Of a DNA stretch of 64,000 nt, positions 45,618 through 58,549 are shown in pieces (position 1 is the first letter of the stretch; every line of letters begins with the position of its first letter). This stretch comes from Adiantum capillus-veneris (taxonomy: Eukaryota > Streptophyta > Polypodiopsida > Polypodiales > Pteridaceae), in the NCBI GenBank assembly GCA_014529385.2, contig CM043969.1, forward strand, positions 24,755,946 through 24,819,945. The letters run 5' to 3'. The notes below the pieces were generated by a model. It was given only the letters and a program-made list of their open reading frames with translations. It was not told the DNA's origin and made no database searches. Made by a program: the position numbers and the translations under genes.

Positions 45618-46480
45618 TGTAACAAGCTTGGATACCCAAGCCGAGAATCTACCACAACACACATGAGAAAATTGAAAGTACTGAATAAAATTGAGATAGA
45701 GACAACACATCACGATGAGGTTTCACACTTAAAGAGACTGGCCCCAAAGACTGGTACCCATTTCGGTATTTCTTTGTTATTGATGTTTCAATAAGTACAA
45801 TGTTTGAGGGTCTAAAAAGCTTCAAGTCTAAAAGCATCTAGGCCCAAAGGCTAGCATTAGAATTTGCCACCACAATTTGCGGGAATCCATGCGGCCTACC
45901 ACATCAACATCATAAAACGTGGATGTTCGTACAGATGCCACATCATGAGCCTTAGATGCAAGTTTTTTTATCTTTTGTGTACCTTAGGCTGCATCGGATA
46001 GGGTCCAATAAGTTAGTAGGAACTGAACTTTTAAAATTTGGGCCACTTAACAAGACTTGAAAGTTGGTATACTACTTTTGTATCTTTCACTAGGGATTTG
46101 ATGCTATTTTGAGATGAAACAGCCACATTAGTCCCAAAAAAAAACACGAAGGCTATGTATTCAGTTGAAATCCAAAGAATACCAAGACAACTCCATATCA
46201 ACCAGATAATATGAACCGTCACGTATTCAATTAAAACAAAACAAAACAAAAAAATAGCACCAATGAGAAGGAGCCAAACATTGCTCAATCAATCTCATGG
46301 AATAACCATTTTGGAGTGAACAAAATTGGTTTTAGCACAACTTTTTCAGCAAAAATAATAATCAACACAATATACTGATCATAATGCTAAAAGAAGAAAG
46401 GCAAGCCAGTTCAGCCACAACATGCACGTCTAAGTAAATCATCATAGAAGTTTGGTGTTTGAAATAGTATCAACTCAACG
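45618..46480 (-). repeat. LTR-like region of the gag relic element, outer end unknown
   Basis: On the minus strand it ends ..CTTGTTACA next to the PBS. The other end has no partner in the window, so the extent is a guess. No gene is seen inside. Confidence 0.35.
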
Positions 46481-46489
46481 TTGCAAAAC

Positions 46490-47158
46490 TAGAAAAATGT
46501 ATCGCACCAACATAAGAATTTTCACATTTCTTCATAATTTCCGTCCAAACTTCTTTCAAAGTTTGCTTCAATTTTCGATACTCTCGTTTGCGCTCAATTT
46601 TGGTCATCCTTGATGATATTTCAGTTGTGTCTTCGGCTTTCATCTTGCTCTACTTCTTAGGATTGGTCTTTGTTGAAACAGGTTTCATATATCCTGGTGT
46701 AATTTTGTACTTGGCACAATCAGTTACTCATATGAGCATCAAATATTATGTTTTGTTCTTCATGAAATGCATATGTTTTCTTTGTGTATGATTTGGTTTT
46801 CTCACTTGTTTTGCACGATACCTTTCTTCTCTTCTGTTTTTTTGGTTAGGGAAATCATAGAACACCGGCTTTTTTTGTTTGGTTTTGTTTCATTTTTTGA
46901 GCTACTTGATAGCTCAATTTCTGTATCTATTTGTAAGAGAACATTGTCTTGTGAATCTTGGAATTCTTTCTTGTTTTTATTGTGCAAATCTCTAATGGAA
47001 ACCTCATCAACTATCTGTTTACACTCAACTATTTCTAGTGTATATAGCTCCTCAATCTCCAACCTTGATTCCAAGATAGTGAAGGTGCCGCGGGAATCAT
47101 GTGCGAGTGAAAGTGCAAGAGCAGAGAGAGAGAGAGACCTGCTTTGGGTGGAGCGCAT
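46490..47158 (-). pseudogene. Lys/Glu-rich coding remnant, unknown
   Basis: The minus frame 47158-46802 (118 codons) contains E-E-L-Y-T-L-E-I-V-E-C-K. Further down, another frame gives T-K-I-E-R-K-R-E-Y-R-K-L-K-Q-T-L-K-E-V-W (about 46585-46520). Composition and continuity suggest former coding, maybe an element ORF or a captured gene piece. No family is recognised. Confidence 0.3.
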
Positions 47159-47259
47159 GGCAACATTATCCTATTGCAGCTCCTTATTCTTTTTGTGTAT
47201 TAAAGAATAAGTGTATAATGGTTAAGTTAGTAGATGGGTTAATAGTAAGTGGGATGTCC

Positions 47260-47489
47260 AATCAGTTGGCCTGGATCCCAACAAACTCCCACTTGAAGGC
47301 CAACGCCACATAGTGGCCAACACCACCTAATTTGCCACCACCCGTCCTGCAAGAGAGATTCTCACGGAGCTCCAAAAAAGAAGCTTCCGCCTGATGCTCA
47401 TGAGTAGGGGCACAATCTGCTCCTCAAGAGTCAAATCAAGTCCAACATGACATCCCAAATACCTCACCACCGTGCAAGGAGGGATCCAC
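47260..47489 (-). pseudogene. L1-like LINE reverse transcriptase fragment
   Basis: The minus strand has Y-L-G-C-H-V-G-L-D-L-T-L-E-E-Q-I, L-L-M-S-I-R-R-K-L-L-F-W-S and I-S-L-A-G-R-V-V-A-N, then after a stop V-L-A-T-M-W. This is the post-catalytic part of plant L1-type RT (Y-L-G..L-S-L-A-G-R). It ends at 47489, where the first RetC LTR begins. Confidence 0.75.
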
Positions 47490-48072
47490 TGATTACAAAA
47501 TGCATTTTTTCTAAATACATGCCACATTGTTTGAAGGAAAACATCGTTTCGGACATTTTTGTGTCTCATACACATAGGCTAATTCGGCACTGTTTGGAAT
47601 ATATTTTAGTTTTTCTAAACTGCTGCTTTTTCATGCTACAGAAAGGAAAGAGAAAGAGATAGAGCTTTGATGCTCCACCATAGCCAATTACTTGTTGGGA
47701 AAGAAGCAAGCTTTGATTGCGTCGTCCCTCGTGTTGTCTCCCCCATCCCTTCTTCTATTCTCTTCTCTTTTGCAAAGGTGTCGGTGTGTGTAGGCTGTGT
47801 GTGAACCCCCCGAACCAGTTGGTGTGTGTGCAAAGAGAGAGGAAGAGAGAAGTGTTGTGTGCACGGTTGGAAATCAGAAAGTGATTGTGATGGTTGAGAT
47901 GCAATAAGCTTCGCTTTTGTGTGCGATTGTGAGCTTGGGTGTGTACAGACTAGTTTTTGTAGTAAAGGTTTGTCGTTTGTTTCTTCAAGTGGATCAAGGT
48001 GTTATGATTCCATTTGTGCTATAGAGAGGCATGTGTTTGTGTTGTCGGGTGTGTTTCCCTTTTCCCCCTTCC
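47490..48072 (+). repeat. RetC LTR 1
   Basis: Begins TGATTACAAAA, diverged from TGTTTTACAAAA in the others, and ends CCCCTTCCA before TCTTATGGTGCCCCC. The TG tract that is long in other copies is almost absent here. Confidence 0.65.
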
Positions 48073-50362
48073 ATCTTATGGTGCCCCCACTGAGGAGTAT
48101 CTGATTGGTCCTATTTGAAGATGAAGTCATGGATTTGGAGCTGATGAAGAGTAGATTTTGAAGAGCAAGTGCTATAAAAGTGGCATGGACGAGTTTGCCT
48201 ACTTTCACTGGCATGGAAGATGTAGAGACCTAGCTACAGGATTATGGTTTATTTGTGTTGGGAATAAAGTTGTCAAGAGAAGAAGGCGCGGTTCAAGTTT
48301 TTCCACTCCTAGTTCATGGAAAAGCAAAAAGATGGTACGATGGATTGCGAGATGAAGAAAAGGCAGATTGGATATCTTTAGAAGTGGCTTTTTGACAACA
48401 ACATGTGTTGGATGTTCAAGTGCATAAAGTGAAGTGGAGGTTTGATGGTCTAAAGCATAGCCTAGATGGAGATTTTCAAGCGTTTGTGTGGGCATTCAAA
48501 GCCCTTTGGAGACAGTTGATGGAGGTAAGTACTGCACAAAGTGTTGATTATTTGAAATTTAGCAAATTTTTGGATTGCCGGCATGAGGATGTTTGAGATA
48601 AGGTTGAAGGCGATGGGCTTGTGACATATGCTAAAGTGGTTAATTTGCAAGATACCGGACCAAGAAGATATTGCAGAAGCGGCAGGCAAGGTAGGGTTTG
48701 CCAGTTGAAATGGTTGAAGTGAAGCCAAGGGTGATGCAAAGAGAAATGCCAGTACAAGAGGAACCAAGGGTTTTATGGCTGCAACAAACTATAGCAATTA
48801 TGATGCCAAGGATGCCAGTTAGGGAAGCTCTAGTTGTGAAAGAAGTGCAAGCGGTTCTAGATCGAGTGGAAGATGCACGGGAAAACTCAGGTACGGTTGG
48901 TCAAGGTCCATTGGCAAGTGCTAGGAATTAAAGAGTGCGATTTGCAGAGAATGTTGAAGCAGTAAAGGTAGAGGAAATCCCAGATCTTGAGATGAAAGAA
49001 GAAGTGGAAACAGAGGATAGTAGTCTCACAGATGCTAACAAGACATGGGAAACCGATTCTTCCCACTCAAGTATGAGGAATTTGATCTTTTACATGTAGA
49101 TAAAGATGTGAAAGTTGGGTTTGAGGAGCAAGAGAAAGTGCAAACCGATGTGCTTGATGAAGTCCAAGTGGAGGAATCCAGGCCTACACAGGTAGACATG
49201 CAGGTAAAGATGTTATGCAGTGCCATCTTATTGGTTGTGCTTGTTAAAGTGGCTATGGAGTGTGCCATAGTGGTGCAACAGGTATGGAGTTATGCCATGA
49301 AAGGTAAAGCAAGCTTGGCTTTGGCAGTGCGGTAGAGGATGATTCTCTATCTTCTTTGGCCAAGGATGAAGTGGAAGAGCATGCAAAATTTTGAAAAGCG
49401 ATGGTGTTGATTGATCTTGAAGGGCCAACCAATGATGAAGGCATTGATGATGTTGGAATTGAGCTCGAAAAGGAGGTGCAAGAGAACATGGAGCCAATGG
49501 CAGAACCAATGCAACAGGTGTGCTCTATGGCAAATGAAGAAGATTCCCAAGATGTGTCTAAGCTTTCTAAGGAGGTATACAACTCATGGTTGAAAGGAAT
49601 GGCTGTAAGTGTAGCTATGCAATATGTTATCCGTCGGATACGGGGTTCCCTTGAGTGGAGCTCTACTTTACATGGTTGGGAGGGAGGGTCAAAAGTGTTG
49701 GTTGGTACAGATGATGTGGTTGTAGAAACAGATGCATTGGTTGGTTCGGGTAATATGTTTGCAGAGCCATATATGTTGATGAAATTGGGTGGTGTTCAAC
49801 GAGTTATGGGCCTATTGTGTACATGGATGGTTACGTTTTTGGGTAAATCACTACTGGAGGTTGATGCCGGTGGATGAAAGTGAAGAGAGCCAGGTGTTTG
49901 ATCCAGGAGTACATGCTATGTGATGCAAGGGTGGGGCAATCCACTTAAGTTTTGGTAGCAGCAGGCAGGACATAGGGCCTTGTACATACGATAGTGTTTT
50001 TTGGTTGAACATGAATGTTCAACAAGGGGGTTGGGCAATGATGGTGCAGTCAAAAAGTGTCGATGCCAGAAAGCATGAAAAGAAGGATCAAAGGTGCTTA
50101 CAGATGTATGTCCGGATGTCAAAGGATATATGAAGATCCAGTGCCGATGAAGGAGTTCGTGATGTGTATGACTTATACGGCTATGTGAATCAAAGTAGAG
50201 GTTTGATGCCTTAAAGAAGGTTATTCATATGGAAAACCTCTCAGGACATAAAGAGCAAGTGGAGGAGTGAAGGCCATGTGGTTAGTGATAAAAAAAAGAA
50301 AGTGGATCTGTGATGACTGAGCTTTTTTGCATGAGGACATTGGAAATGTCCTATTTTGTAAA
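48073..50362 (+). pseudogene. gag: RetC internal domain A: Gag-like plus acidic C-terminal part
   Basis: Starts with a TGGTGCCCCCACTGAGGA PBS-like site at 48078. The Gag-like frame (about 48180-48700) is broken by stops after the V-A-F block and at the V-*-D-K-V site. Domain A keeps the best C-terminal frame of the array, 49401-49877 (158 codons), with L-I-D-L-E-G-P, E-K-E-V-Q-E-N-M-E-P and Y-V-I-R-R-I-R-G. The C-terminal family is not recognised. Confidence 0.65.
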
Positions 50363-50920
50363 TGTTTTACAAAAGGTGTTTTTTCTAAAAACATTCCGCA
50401 TTGTATGACAAAAAATGTCGTTTCACACGATTTTGTGTCTAATGTACATAGGCTAATTCGGTACTATTTGGAATGTATTATAGATTTTGTAAACTACTGC
50501 CTTTTCATGCTGCAGAGAGGAAAGAGAAGGAGACAAAGTTCTGAGAGAGCCTTCTTGTGTATGGTCCACTGTAGCTAATCACTTGTTGCGAAAGAAGCAA
50601 ACTTCGATTGCGTCGTATCCCCTTCTTCTATTCTCTTCTCTTGTGCAAAGGTGTCGGTGTGTGTAGGCTGTGTGTGATCCCCTCGAATCAATTGGTGCGT
50701 GTGCAAAGAGGGAGGAAGAGAGAAGTGGTGTGTGCACAGTTGGGAATTGATAAGCCATTGTGATGGTTAAGATGCAATAAGCTTTGCTTTTGTGTGTGAT
50801 TGTGAGCTTGGGTGTGTACAGACCAGTGTTTGCACTAAAGGTTTGTCGTTTGGTGGATTTCTTTGAGTGGATTGGGTTGTTGTGATTCCATCTGAGCTAT
50901 AGAGAGGCATGTGTGTGTGT
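50363..50920 (+). repeat. RetC LTR 2, 3'-truncated
   Basis: Colinear with the other LTRs until the TG tract near 50908, where it jumps directly into the middle of the Gag-like region. Confidence 0.7.
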
Positions 50921-51400
50921 GGGCTTCAAGCGTTTGTGTGGAATTCAAATCCCTTTGGAGACAGATGATGGAGGTAATTACTGCACAAAGTGTTGATTAT
51001 TTGAAATTGAGAAAAATTTTGGATTGCTTCCATGAGGATGTTTGAGATAAGGTTGAATCCGATGGGCCTGTGACGTATGTTGAAGCAGTTAATTTGCAAG
51101 ATATTGGACCAAGAAGATATTGGAGAAGCGGCATGCAAGGCAGGGTTTGTCATATATGAAGATCCAGTGCCGACGAAGGAGTTTGTGATGTGTATGATTT
51201 ATACTAGCTATGTGAATCAAAGTAGAGGTTTGATGCCTTAAAGAAGGTTATTCATATGAAAACCTCTCAAGACATGAAGAGCAAGTGGAGGAGTGAAGGC
51301 CATGTGGTTAGTGATAAAAAAAGAAAGTGGATGTGTGACTGAGCTTTTCTACATGAGGACATTGGAAATGTCCTATTTAGGAAATGTCCTATCTTGTAAA
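50921..51400 (+). pseudogene. RetC internal domain B, mostly deleted
   Basis: Only about 230 bp of Gag-like sequence (from the F-V-W-x-F-K-x-L-W-R-Q block to about 51150) remain, joined to the 3' internal end. The leader and the whole acidic part are missing. Confidence 0.7.
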
Positions 51401-51977
51401 TGTTTTACAAAACGTGTTTTTCAAACAAACATTTCGCATTTTTTGAATGAAAACGTCGTTTTGCGTCTCATGCACATAGGCTAATTTGGCACTGTTTGGA
51501 ATATATTTTAGTTTTTGTAAACTACTACTTTTTCAGGATGTAGAAAGGAAAGAGAAGGAGACAGAGCTCTAAGAGAGCCTTCTTGTGTATGCTCCACCAT
51601 AGCCAATCACTGGTTGGGAAAGAAGCAAGCTTTGATTGCATCATCTCTAGTGTTGTCTCCCCCAACCCTTCTTCTATTCTCTTCCCTTGTGCAATGGTGT
51701 CGGTGTGTATAGGCTGTGTGTGAGCCTCCAAAACCAATTGGTGTGTATGCAAGGAGGGAGGAAGAGATAACTTTTATGTGTAGCACGGTTGGAAATTGCT
51801 TTCTCATGGTTGGGAATCGGAAAGCGATTGTGATTGTTGAGATGCAATAAGCTTTGCTTTTGTGTGTGATTGTGAGCTTGAGTGTGTACAGACCAGTGTT
51901 TGCAGTAAAGGTTTGTCGTTTGGTGTGTTTCTTTGTGTGGATGGGGGTGTTGTGATTCCATGTGAGCTATAGAGAGG

Positions 51978-52021
<44 letters not shown>

Positions 52022-52051
52022 GTCGGGTGTGTTTCCCTTTCCCCCCTTTCA
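51401..52051 (+). repeat. RetC LTR 3
   Basis: TGTTTTACAA start and CTTTCA end immediately before TGGTGTCCCCC. It carries a TG microsatellite of about 42 bp at 51980-52021. Confidence 0.7.
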
Positions 52052-54417
52052 TGGTGTCCCCCACTGAGGAGTATCTAATTGCTCCTATTGAAGATGAAGT
52101 CGTGGTTTTGGAGCTGATGAAGTGCAAATTTTGAAGAGCAAGTGCTATAAAAGATGGCAGGGACGAGTTTCCTACTTTCACTGGGATGTAAGATGTAGAG
52201 ACCTGGCTACAGGATTATAGTTTATTTGTGTTGGAAAGTAGGTTGTCGAGAAAAGAAGGTGCGGTTCAAGGTTTTCCGCTCCTGGTTCATGGAAAAGCAA
52301 AAATATGGTATGACAGATTCCCAGATGAAGAAAAGGCAGGCTAGGTAGCTTTAGAAGCGACTTTTTCACGACAATATGTGTCAGATGTGCAAGTGCATGA
52401 AGTGAAGCGGAGGTTGGATGGTCTAAAGCAAAGCATGGATGGCAATTTTTCAAGCATCTATGTGGGAATACGAAGCCATTTGGAGACAGATAATGGAGGT
52501 AACTGCTGCACAAAGGGTTGATTGTTTGAGATTGAGCAAATTTTTGGATTGCCTGCATGAGGATGTTCAAGATAAGGTTAAAGCCAACGGGCTTGTGATG
52601 TATGTTGAAGTGGTTAATTTTCAAGAGGCAGGACCAAGAAGATATTGAAGAAGCGGCAAGCAAGGCAGGATTTGTCAAATACAGTGGTGCCCAGGCTAGT
52701 TGAAATGGTTGAAGTGAAGCGAAGGGTGATGCAAAGAGAAATGCAGTGCAAGAGGAACCGGGGTTTTATTGCTAGAAAGAGGTGGAGCAATTTCAATGCC
52801 AAGGATGCCAGTTAGGGAAGCTCCAGTTGTGAAATAAGTGCAAGTGGATTCCAGATCGAGTGGAAGATGCACTGGCAAACTCAAGTATGGTTGGTCAAGG
52901 TCCATTTGCAAGTGCTAGGAATAAAAGAGCACGGTTTGCAGACGATGTTGAAGCAGTAAAGGTAGAGGAAATCCTAGATCTTGAGATGGAAGAAGAAGTG
53001 GAAACAGAGGATAGCAGTTTCATAGATGCTAACACGACATGAGAAATCGATTCTTCCACTCAAGATATGAAGAATTTGATCTTTTGCATGTAGATAAAGA
53101 TTGAAAGCTAGGTTTGAGGAGCAAGACAAAGTGCAAACCGATGTGCTTGATGAAGTCCAAGTGGAGGAATCTAGGCCTACATGGGTAGACATGCAAGTAA
53201 AGATGCTATGTGGTGCCATGTTGATGGCCGTTCTTGTTAAAGTGGCTACGGAGTGTGCCACTGTGGTGCAACAAGTACGGAATTATGCCGTGAAAGGTAA
53301 AGAAAGCTTGGCTTTGGGAGGAGACCAAGGCAGTGCGGTAGAGGATGATTCTCTATCTTCTTTGGTCGAGGATGAAGTGGACGAGCATGCAATGCATTTG
53401 ATAAAGTGCTGGTGCCAATTGATGATGAGTGGCTTGATGATGCTGGAATTGAGCTTGAAAAGGAGGTGCAAGAGAACATGGAGCCAATGGTGGAACCAAT
53501 GCAGAAAGTGTGCTCTATGGCAAATGAAGAAGATTCTCAAGATGTGTCTAAGCTTTCTAGGGAGGTATACAACTCATGGTTGAAAGATATGGTTGTAAGT
53601 GTAGCTATGCAGTATGTAATCCGTCGGATACGGGGTTCCCTTGAGAGGAGCTCTACTTTACATGGTTGGGAGGGAGGGTCATAAGTGTTGGTTGGTATAG
53701 ATGATGTGGTTGCAAAACTAGATGCATTGGTTGATTCGGGAATATGTTTGCAGAGCCATATATGTTGATGAGACAGGGTGGTGTTCGAAGAGGTACTAAA
53801 GTGTTATGGGCCTATGGTGTGCATGGACAGCTACGTTTTTTTGGGTAAAACACTACTGGAGGTTGATGTCGGTGGATGAAAGTGAAGAGAGTTAGGTGTT
53901 TGATCCAGGAGGACATGCTATGTGATGCAAGAGGTGGGGCAATCCACTTAAGGTTTGGTAGTAGAAGGCAGGACGTAGGGCCTTGTACATACGATAGTGT
54001 TTTTTGCTTCGCTCAAGGTGTTGTCTAGTTTTGTAGTTTCTATGGAAATAAATGCTTTTTGTGGTTGAACATGGATGTTCAACAAGGGGGTTGGGCAACG
54101 ATGGTGCAACCAAAAAGTGTCGATGCCAGAAAGTGTAAAAAGAAGTATAAAAGGTGCTTACAGATGTGTGTTCGGATGTCAAAGCATATATGAAGATCTA
54201 GTGTCGATGAAGGAGTCTGTGATGTGTATGACTTATATGGCTATGTGAATCAAAATAGAGGTTCGATGCCTTAAAGAAGGTTATTCATATGAAAACCTTT
54301 CAGGACATGAAGAGCAAGTGGAGGAGTGACGGCCATGTGGTTAGTGATAAAAAAAGAAAGTGGATGTGTGACTAAGCTTTCCTGCATGAGGACATTGGAA
54401 ATGTCCTATTTTGTAAA
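52052..54417 (+). pseudogene. gag: RetC internal domain C
   Basis: Same layout as A and D. The PBS-like TGGTGTCCCCCACTGAGGAG starts right at the LTR end. Gag-like sequence runs about 52156-52660 with frameshifts; here the site that is a stop in A and D reads F-S-R-Q-Y. Acidic frames lie at 52860-53042 (D-L-E-M-E-E-E-V-E-T-E-D) and 53101-53684. Confidence 0.65.
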
Positions 54418-55020
54418 TGTTTTACAGAACATTTTTCTCCTACAAACATTCCACATTATTTGAAGGAAAACATCGTTTTGGACATTTTTGCGTCTCATGC
54501 ACACAGGCTGATTTGGCATTGTTTGGAATATGTTTTAGTTTTTGTAAACTACTTCTTTTCAGGATGTAGAAAGAAAAGAGAAGGAGATAGAGCTCTGAGA
54601 GAGCCTTCTTGTGTATGCTCCACCATAGCCAATCACTTGTTGGAAAAGAAGCAAGCTTCGCTTGCGTCATCTATGGTGTTTTCTCACCCATTCCTTCTTC
54701 TACTCTCTTCTCTTGTGCAAAGGTATTGGTGTGTGTAGACTGTGTGTGAGCCCCCCAAACCAATTGGTGTGTGTGCAAAGAGGGAGGAAGAAGAGAGAAG
54801 TGTTGTGTGCATGTTTGGGAATCAAAAAGCGATTGTGATTGTTGAGATGCAATAAGCTTTGCTTTTGTGTATGATTGTGAGCTTGGGTGTGTACATACCA
54901 TTGTTTGTAGTAAAGGTTTGTTGTTTGTTTCTTCAAGTGGATCAGGGTCTTGTGATTCCATCTGAGCTACAGAGAGGCATGTGTGTGTGTTGTTGGGTGT
55001 GTTTCCCTTTTCCCATTCCA
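54418..55020 (+). repeat. RetC LTR 4
   Basis: TGTTTTACAG start and CCCATTCCA end, with a short TG tract (about 14 bp) near 54980. Confidence 0.7.
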
Positions 55021-55127
55021 TCTTCTGGTGCTCCCACTGAGGAGTATTTGATTGCCCCTATTTGAAGATGAAATTGTGGTTTTGGAGCTGATGAAGTGCA
55101 GATTTTGAAGAGCAAGTGCTATAAAAG

Positions 55128-55688
55128 ATGGCTTGGACAAGTTTGCCTACTTTCACTGGGGAAGATGCAGAGACCTTGCTACAGGATTATGGTTTATTTG
55201 TGCTGGAAATCAGATTGTCAAGAGAAGAAGGCACGGTTCAAGTTTTTCCACTCCTGGTTCATGGAAAATCGAAAAGATGGTACGACGGATTGCGAGATGA
55301 AGAAAAGGCAGATTGGATGGCTTTAGAAGCGGCTTTTTGATGACAATATGTGCCGGATGTGCAAGTGCATGAAGTGAAGCGGAGGTTGGATGGTCTAATG
55401 CAAAGCCTGGATGGCGATTTTCAAGTGTTTGTGTGGGAATTCAAAGCCCTTTGGAGACAGTGGATGGAGGTAACTGCTGCACAAAGTGTTGATTATTTGA
55501 AATTGAGCAAATTTTTGGATTGCCTACATGAGGATGTTCAAGATAAGATTGAAGGTGACGGGCCTGTGACGTATGCTGAAGTGGTTAATTTGCAAGAGGC
55601 CGGACCAAGAAGATATTGGAAAAGCGGTAGGCAAGACAAGGCTTGTCAAATACGGTGGTGCCCAGGCCAGTTGAAATGGTTGAAGTGA
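55128..55688 (+). pseudogene. gag: RetC Gag-like protein (unit D)
   Basis: The ATG is in a good context (AAAGATGGC). The frame has one TGA at 55338-55340. Before it: L-P-T-F-T-G-E-D-A-E and K-R-W-Y-D-G-L..E-K-A-D-W. After it: V-H-E-V-K-R-R-L, F-V-W-E-F-K-A-L-W-R-Q-W and F-L-D-C-L-H-E-D-V-Q-D-K-I. The pattern W-Y..L, then F..F..L..R, then L is typical of retrotransposon Gag capsids. No zinc knuckle follows, and the frame is lost around 55640-55690. Confidence 0.65.
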
Positions 55689-55768
55689 AGCCAAGGGTGA
55701 TTCAAAGAGAAATGCCAGCGCGAGAGGAACCGAGGGTTTTATGACTGCAAAGAGGTGGAGCAATTCTG

Positions 55769-56916
55769 ATGCCAAGGATGCTAGTTATGGAAGCTCCAGT
55801 TGTGAAAGAAGTGCAAGCGATTCCAAATCGAGTGGAAGATGCACGGGCGAACTCATGTATGGTTGGTCAAGGTCCATTGGCAAGTGCTAGGAATAAAAGA
55901 GCACGGTTTGTAGACGATGTTGAAGCGGTAAAGGTAGAGGAAATCCCAGACCTTGAGATGGAAGAATAAGTGGAAACAGAGGATAGCAGTTTCATAGATA
56001 CGAACACAACATGGGAAACCGATTCTTTCCACTTAGAGTATGAAGAACTTGATCTTTTGCATGTAGATAAAGATGTGAAAGTTGGGTTTGAGGAGCAAGA
56101 GAAAGTGCAAACCGATGCGCTTGATGAAGTCCAAGTGGAGGAATCTAGACCTACATAGGTAGACATGGAGGTAAAGATGCTATGTGGTGCCATGTTGATG
56201 GCTGTTCTTGTTAAAGTGGCTATGGAGTGTGCCACAGTGGTGCAACACGTACGGAGTTATGCCATGAAAGGTAAAGCAAGCTTGTCTTTGGGAGGAGACC
56301 AAGGCAGTGCGGTAGAGGATGATTCTCTATCTTCTTTGGTCGAGGATGAAGTGGAAGAGCAGGCAAATGCAATTGATAAAGCGGTGATGCTGATTGATCT
56401 TGAAGGGCCAATCAATGATGAAGGGCTTGATGATGCTAGAATTGAGCTCAAAAAGGAGGTGCAAGAGAACACGGATCCAATGGTGGAACCAATGCAGCGG
56501 GTGTGCTCCATGGCAGATGAAGAAGATTCCCAAGATATGTTTAAGCTTTTTAAGGAGGTATACAACTCATGGTGAAAGATATGGTTGTAAGTGTAGCTAT
56601 GCAGTATGTTATCCATTGGATACGGGGTTCCCTTGAGAGGAGCTCTATTTTACATCGTTGGGAGGGAGTGTCAAGAGTGTTGGTTGGTATAGATGATGTG
56701 GTTGCAGAACCAGATGCATTGGTTGGTTCGGGTAATATGTTTGTAGAGCCATATATGTTGATGAGACAGGGTGTTATTCGAAGAGGTGCTAAGGTATTGT
56801 GGGCCTATTGTGTGCATGGATGGTTACGTTTTTTAGTAAATCACTATTGGAGGTTGATGCCGGCACATGAAAGTGAACAGAGCCAGGTGTGTGATCCAAG
56901 AGGACATACTATGTGA
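55769..56916 (+). pseudogene. RetC acidic C-terminal protein (unit D)
   Basis: One frame runs 55769-56575 with two stops (TAA 55967, TAG 56156). It contains a basic R-N-K-R-A-R-F patch, acidic stretches (E-I-P-D-L-E-M-E-E), a hydrophobic run L-C-G-A-M-L-M-A-V-L-V-K-V-A-M near 56180, and V-E-D-D-S-L-S-S-L-V-E-D-E-V. A shift leads to the frame ending at 56916, while unit A keeps the junction in one frame. I do not recognise this protein. The hydrophobic run could be a membrane segment, but it contains Lys. Confidence 0.45.
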
Positions 56917-57219
56917 TGCAGGGGGTGGGGCAAACCACTTAAGGTTTGGTAGCAGCAAGCAAGACATAGGGCCTTGTACATACAGTAGTGTTTTTTAGTT
57001 CTCTCAAGGTTTCTTCTAGTTTTGTAGTTTCTAGGGGAATAAAGGCTTTTTTTTTTGTTGAACATGAATTTTCAACAAGGGGGTTGGGCAACGATGGTGT
57101 AGCCAAAAAGTGTCGATGCCAGAAAGCGTAAAAAGAAGTACCAAAGGTGCTTTCAGATGTGTGTCCGGATGTCAAAGCATATATGAAGATCTAGTGCCAA
57201 CAAAGGAGTTCGTGATGTG

Positions 57220-57420
57220 TATGACTTATGTGGGTATGTGAATCAAAGTAGAGGTTTGATGCTTTGAAGAAGGTTATTCATATGGAAAACCTCTCTGGAC
57301 ATGAAGAGTAAACAGTTAATTCAAGATTGTGTATGACTTATGTGGCTATGTGAATCAAAGTAGAGGTTTGATGCTTTGAAGAAGGTTATTCATATGGAAA
57401 ACCTCTCAGGACATGAAGAG
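57220..57420. repeat. Duplicated block of about 90 bp near the RetC unit D 3' end
   Basis: GTATGACTTATGTGG..ACATGAAGAGTAA occurs twice, separated by about 20 bp (AACAGTTAATTCAAGATTGT). The other units have it once. Confidence 0.8.
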
Positions 57421-57523
57421 TAAGTCAAGGAGTGAAGGCCATTTGGTTAGTGATAAAAAACGAAAGTGGATGTGTGATTGAGCTTCTCTGCAGGAGGACA
57501 TCCGAAAAGTACTATTTTGTAAA

Positions 57524-58030
<507 letters not shown>

Positions 58031-58121
58031 ACGTGTCTGATAAGCCTCCAAAAATGGGCTAGAAGACAAGAGAAAGGGATGTGTACTATAATCAAAGTGG
58101 CTTGAGAACCATTGCTTATTG

Positions 58122-58128
58122 ACACACG

Positions 58129-58177
<49 letters not shown>
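58122..58177. repeat. (CA)n microsatellite
   Basis: Begins with a CG/CA mixture and continues as pure CA. It lies 120 bp from the 108-bp TG tract in inverted orientation. Confidence 0.95.
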
Positions 58178-58545
58178 CCCTTAAAAGAAAGAGGTAGATT
58201 TTCCACATATGAGTAAGAGTTATAGAACCAAAGAAAAGTTCTAAAATTGGATAAATTACCTAAAGAGAACTGCTGAGAGAAATTTTTAAATATCTCACAA
58301 TAAAAGACCAATTGCAAGTGGTTATCAAAAATGGAAAAATCAACAACTTTTGTGTTGTGATGAGTAAAAGAGGCTCAAAATCGTAGATTTTTTGCTGCAT
58401 AAAAGAAGCACGCACACAAGCTGTAGAGCAAGGCTTCTTGCTCTCAAAAGGCTTGATCTTGTACATCTCACTCATGAAACTCTCCATAGCTATCATAGTT
58501 TCTATACATCACCAACAACAAGTACTATTCTTGTACACATTTTTT

Positions 58546-58549
<4 letters not shown>

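Larger units (their letters stand above)
55021..57523 (+). other. RetC internal domain D, best preserved
   Basis: Contains the PBS-like TGGTGCTCCCACTGAGGAG at 55026, the Gag-like frame from an ATG at 55128, the acidic frame at 55769-56575, and the C-terminal frame at 56569-56916. A 3' region follows with a duplicated block (about 57220-57310 and 57330-57420). Confidence 0.65.

Noticed and set aside
55119-55126. TATAAAAG just upstream of the RetC gag ATG as a promoter
   Set aside because: A TATA box eight bases from the start codon would leave no room for a transcription start; it is probably chance.
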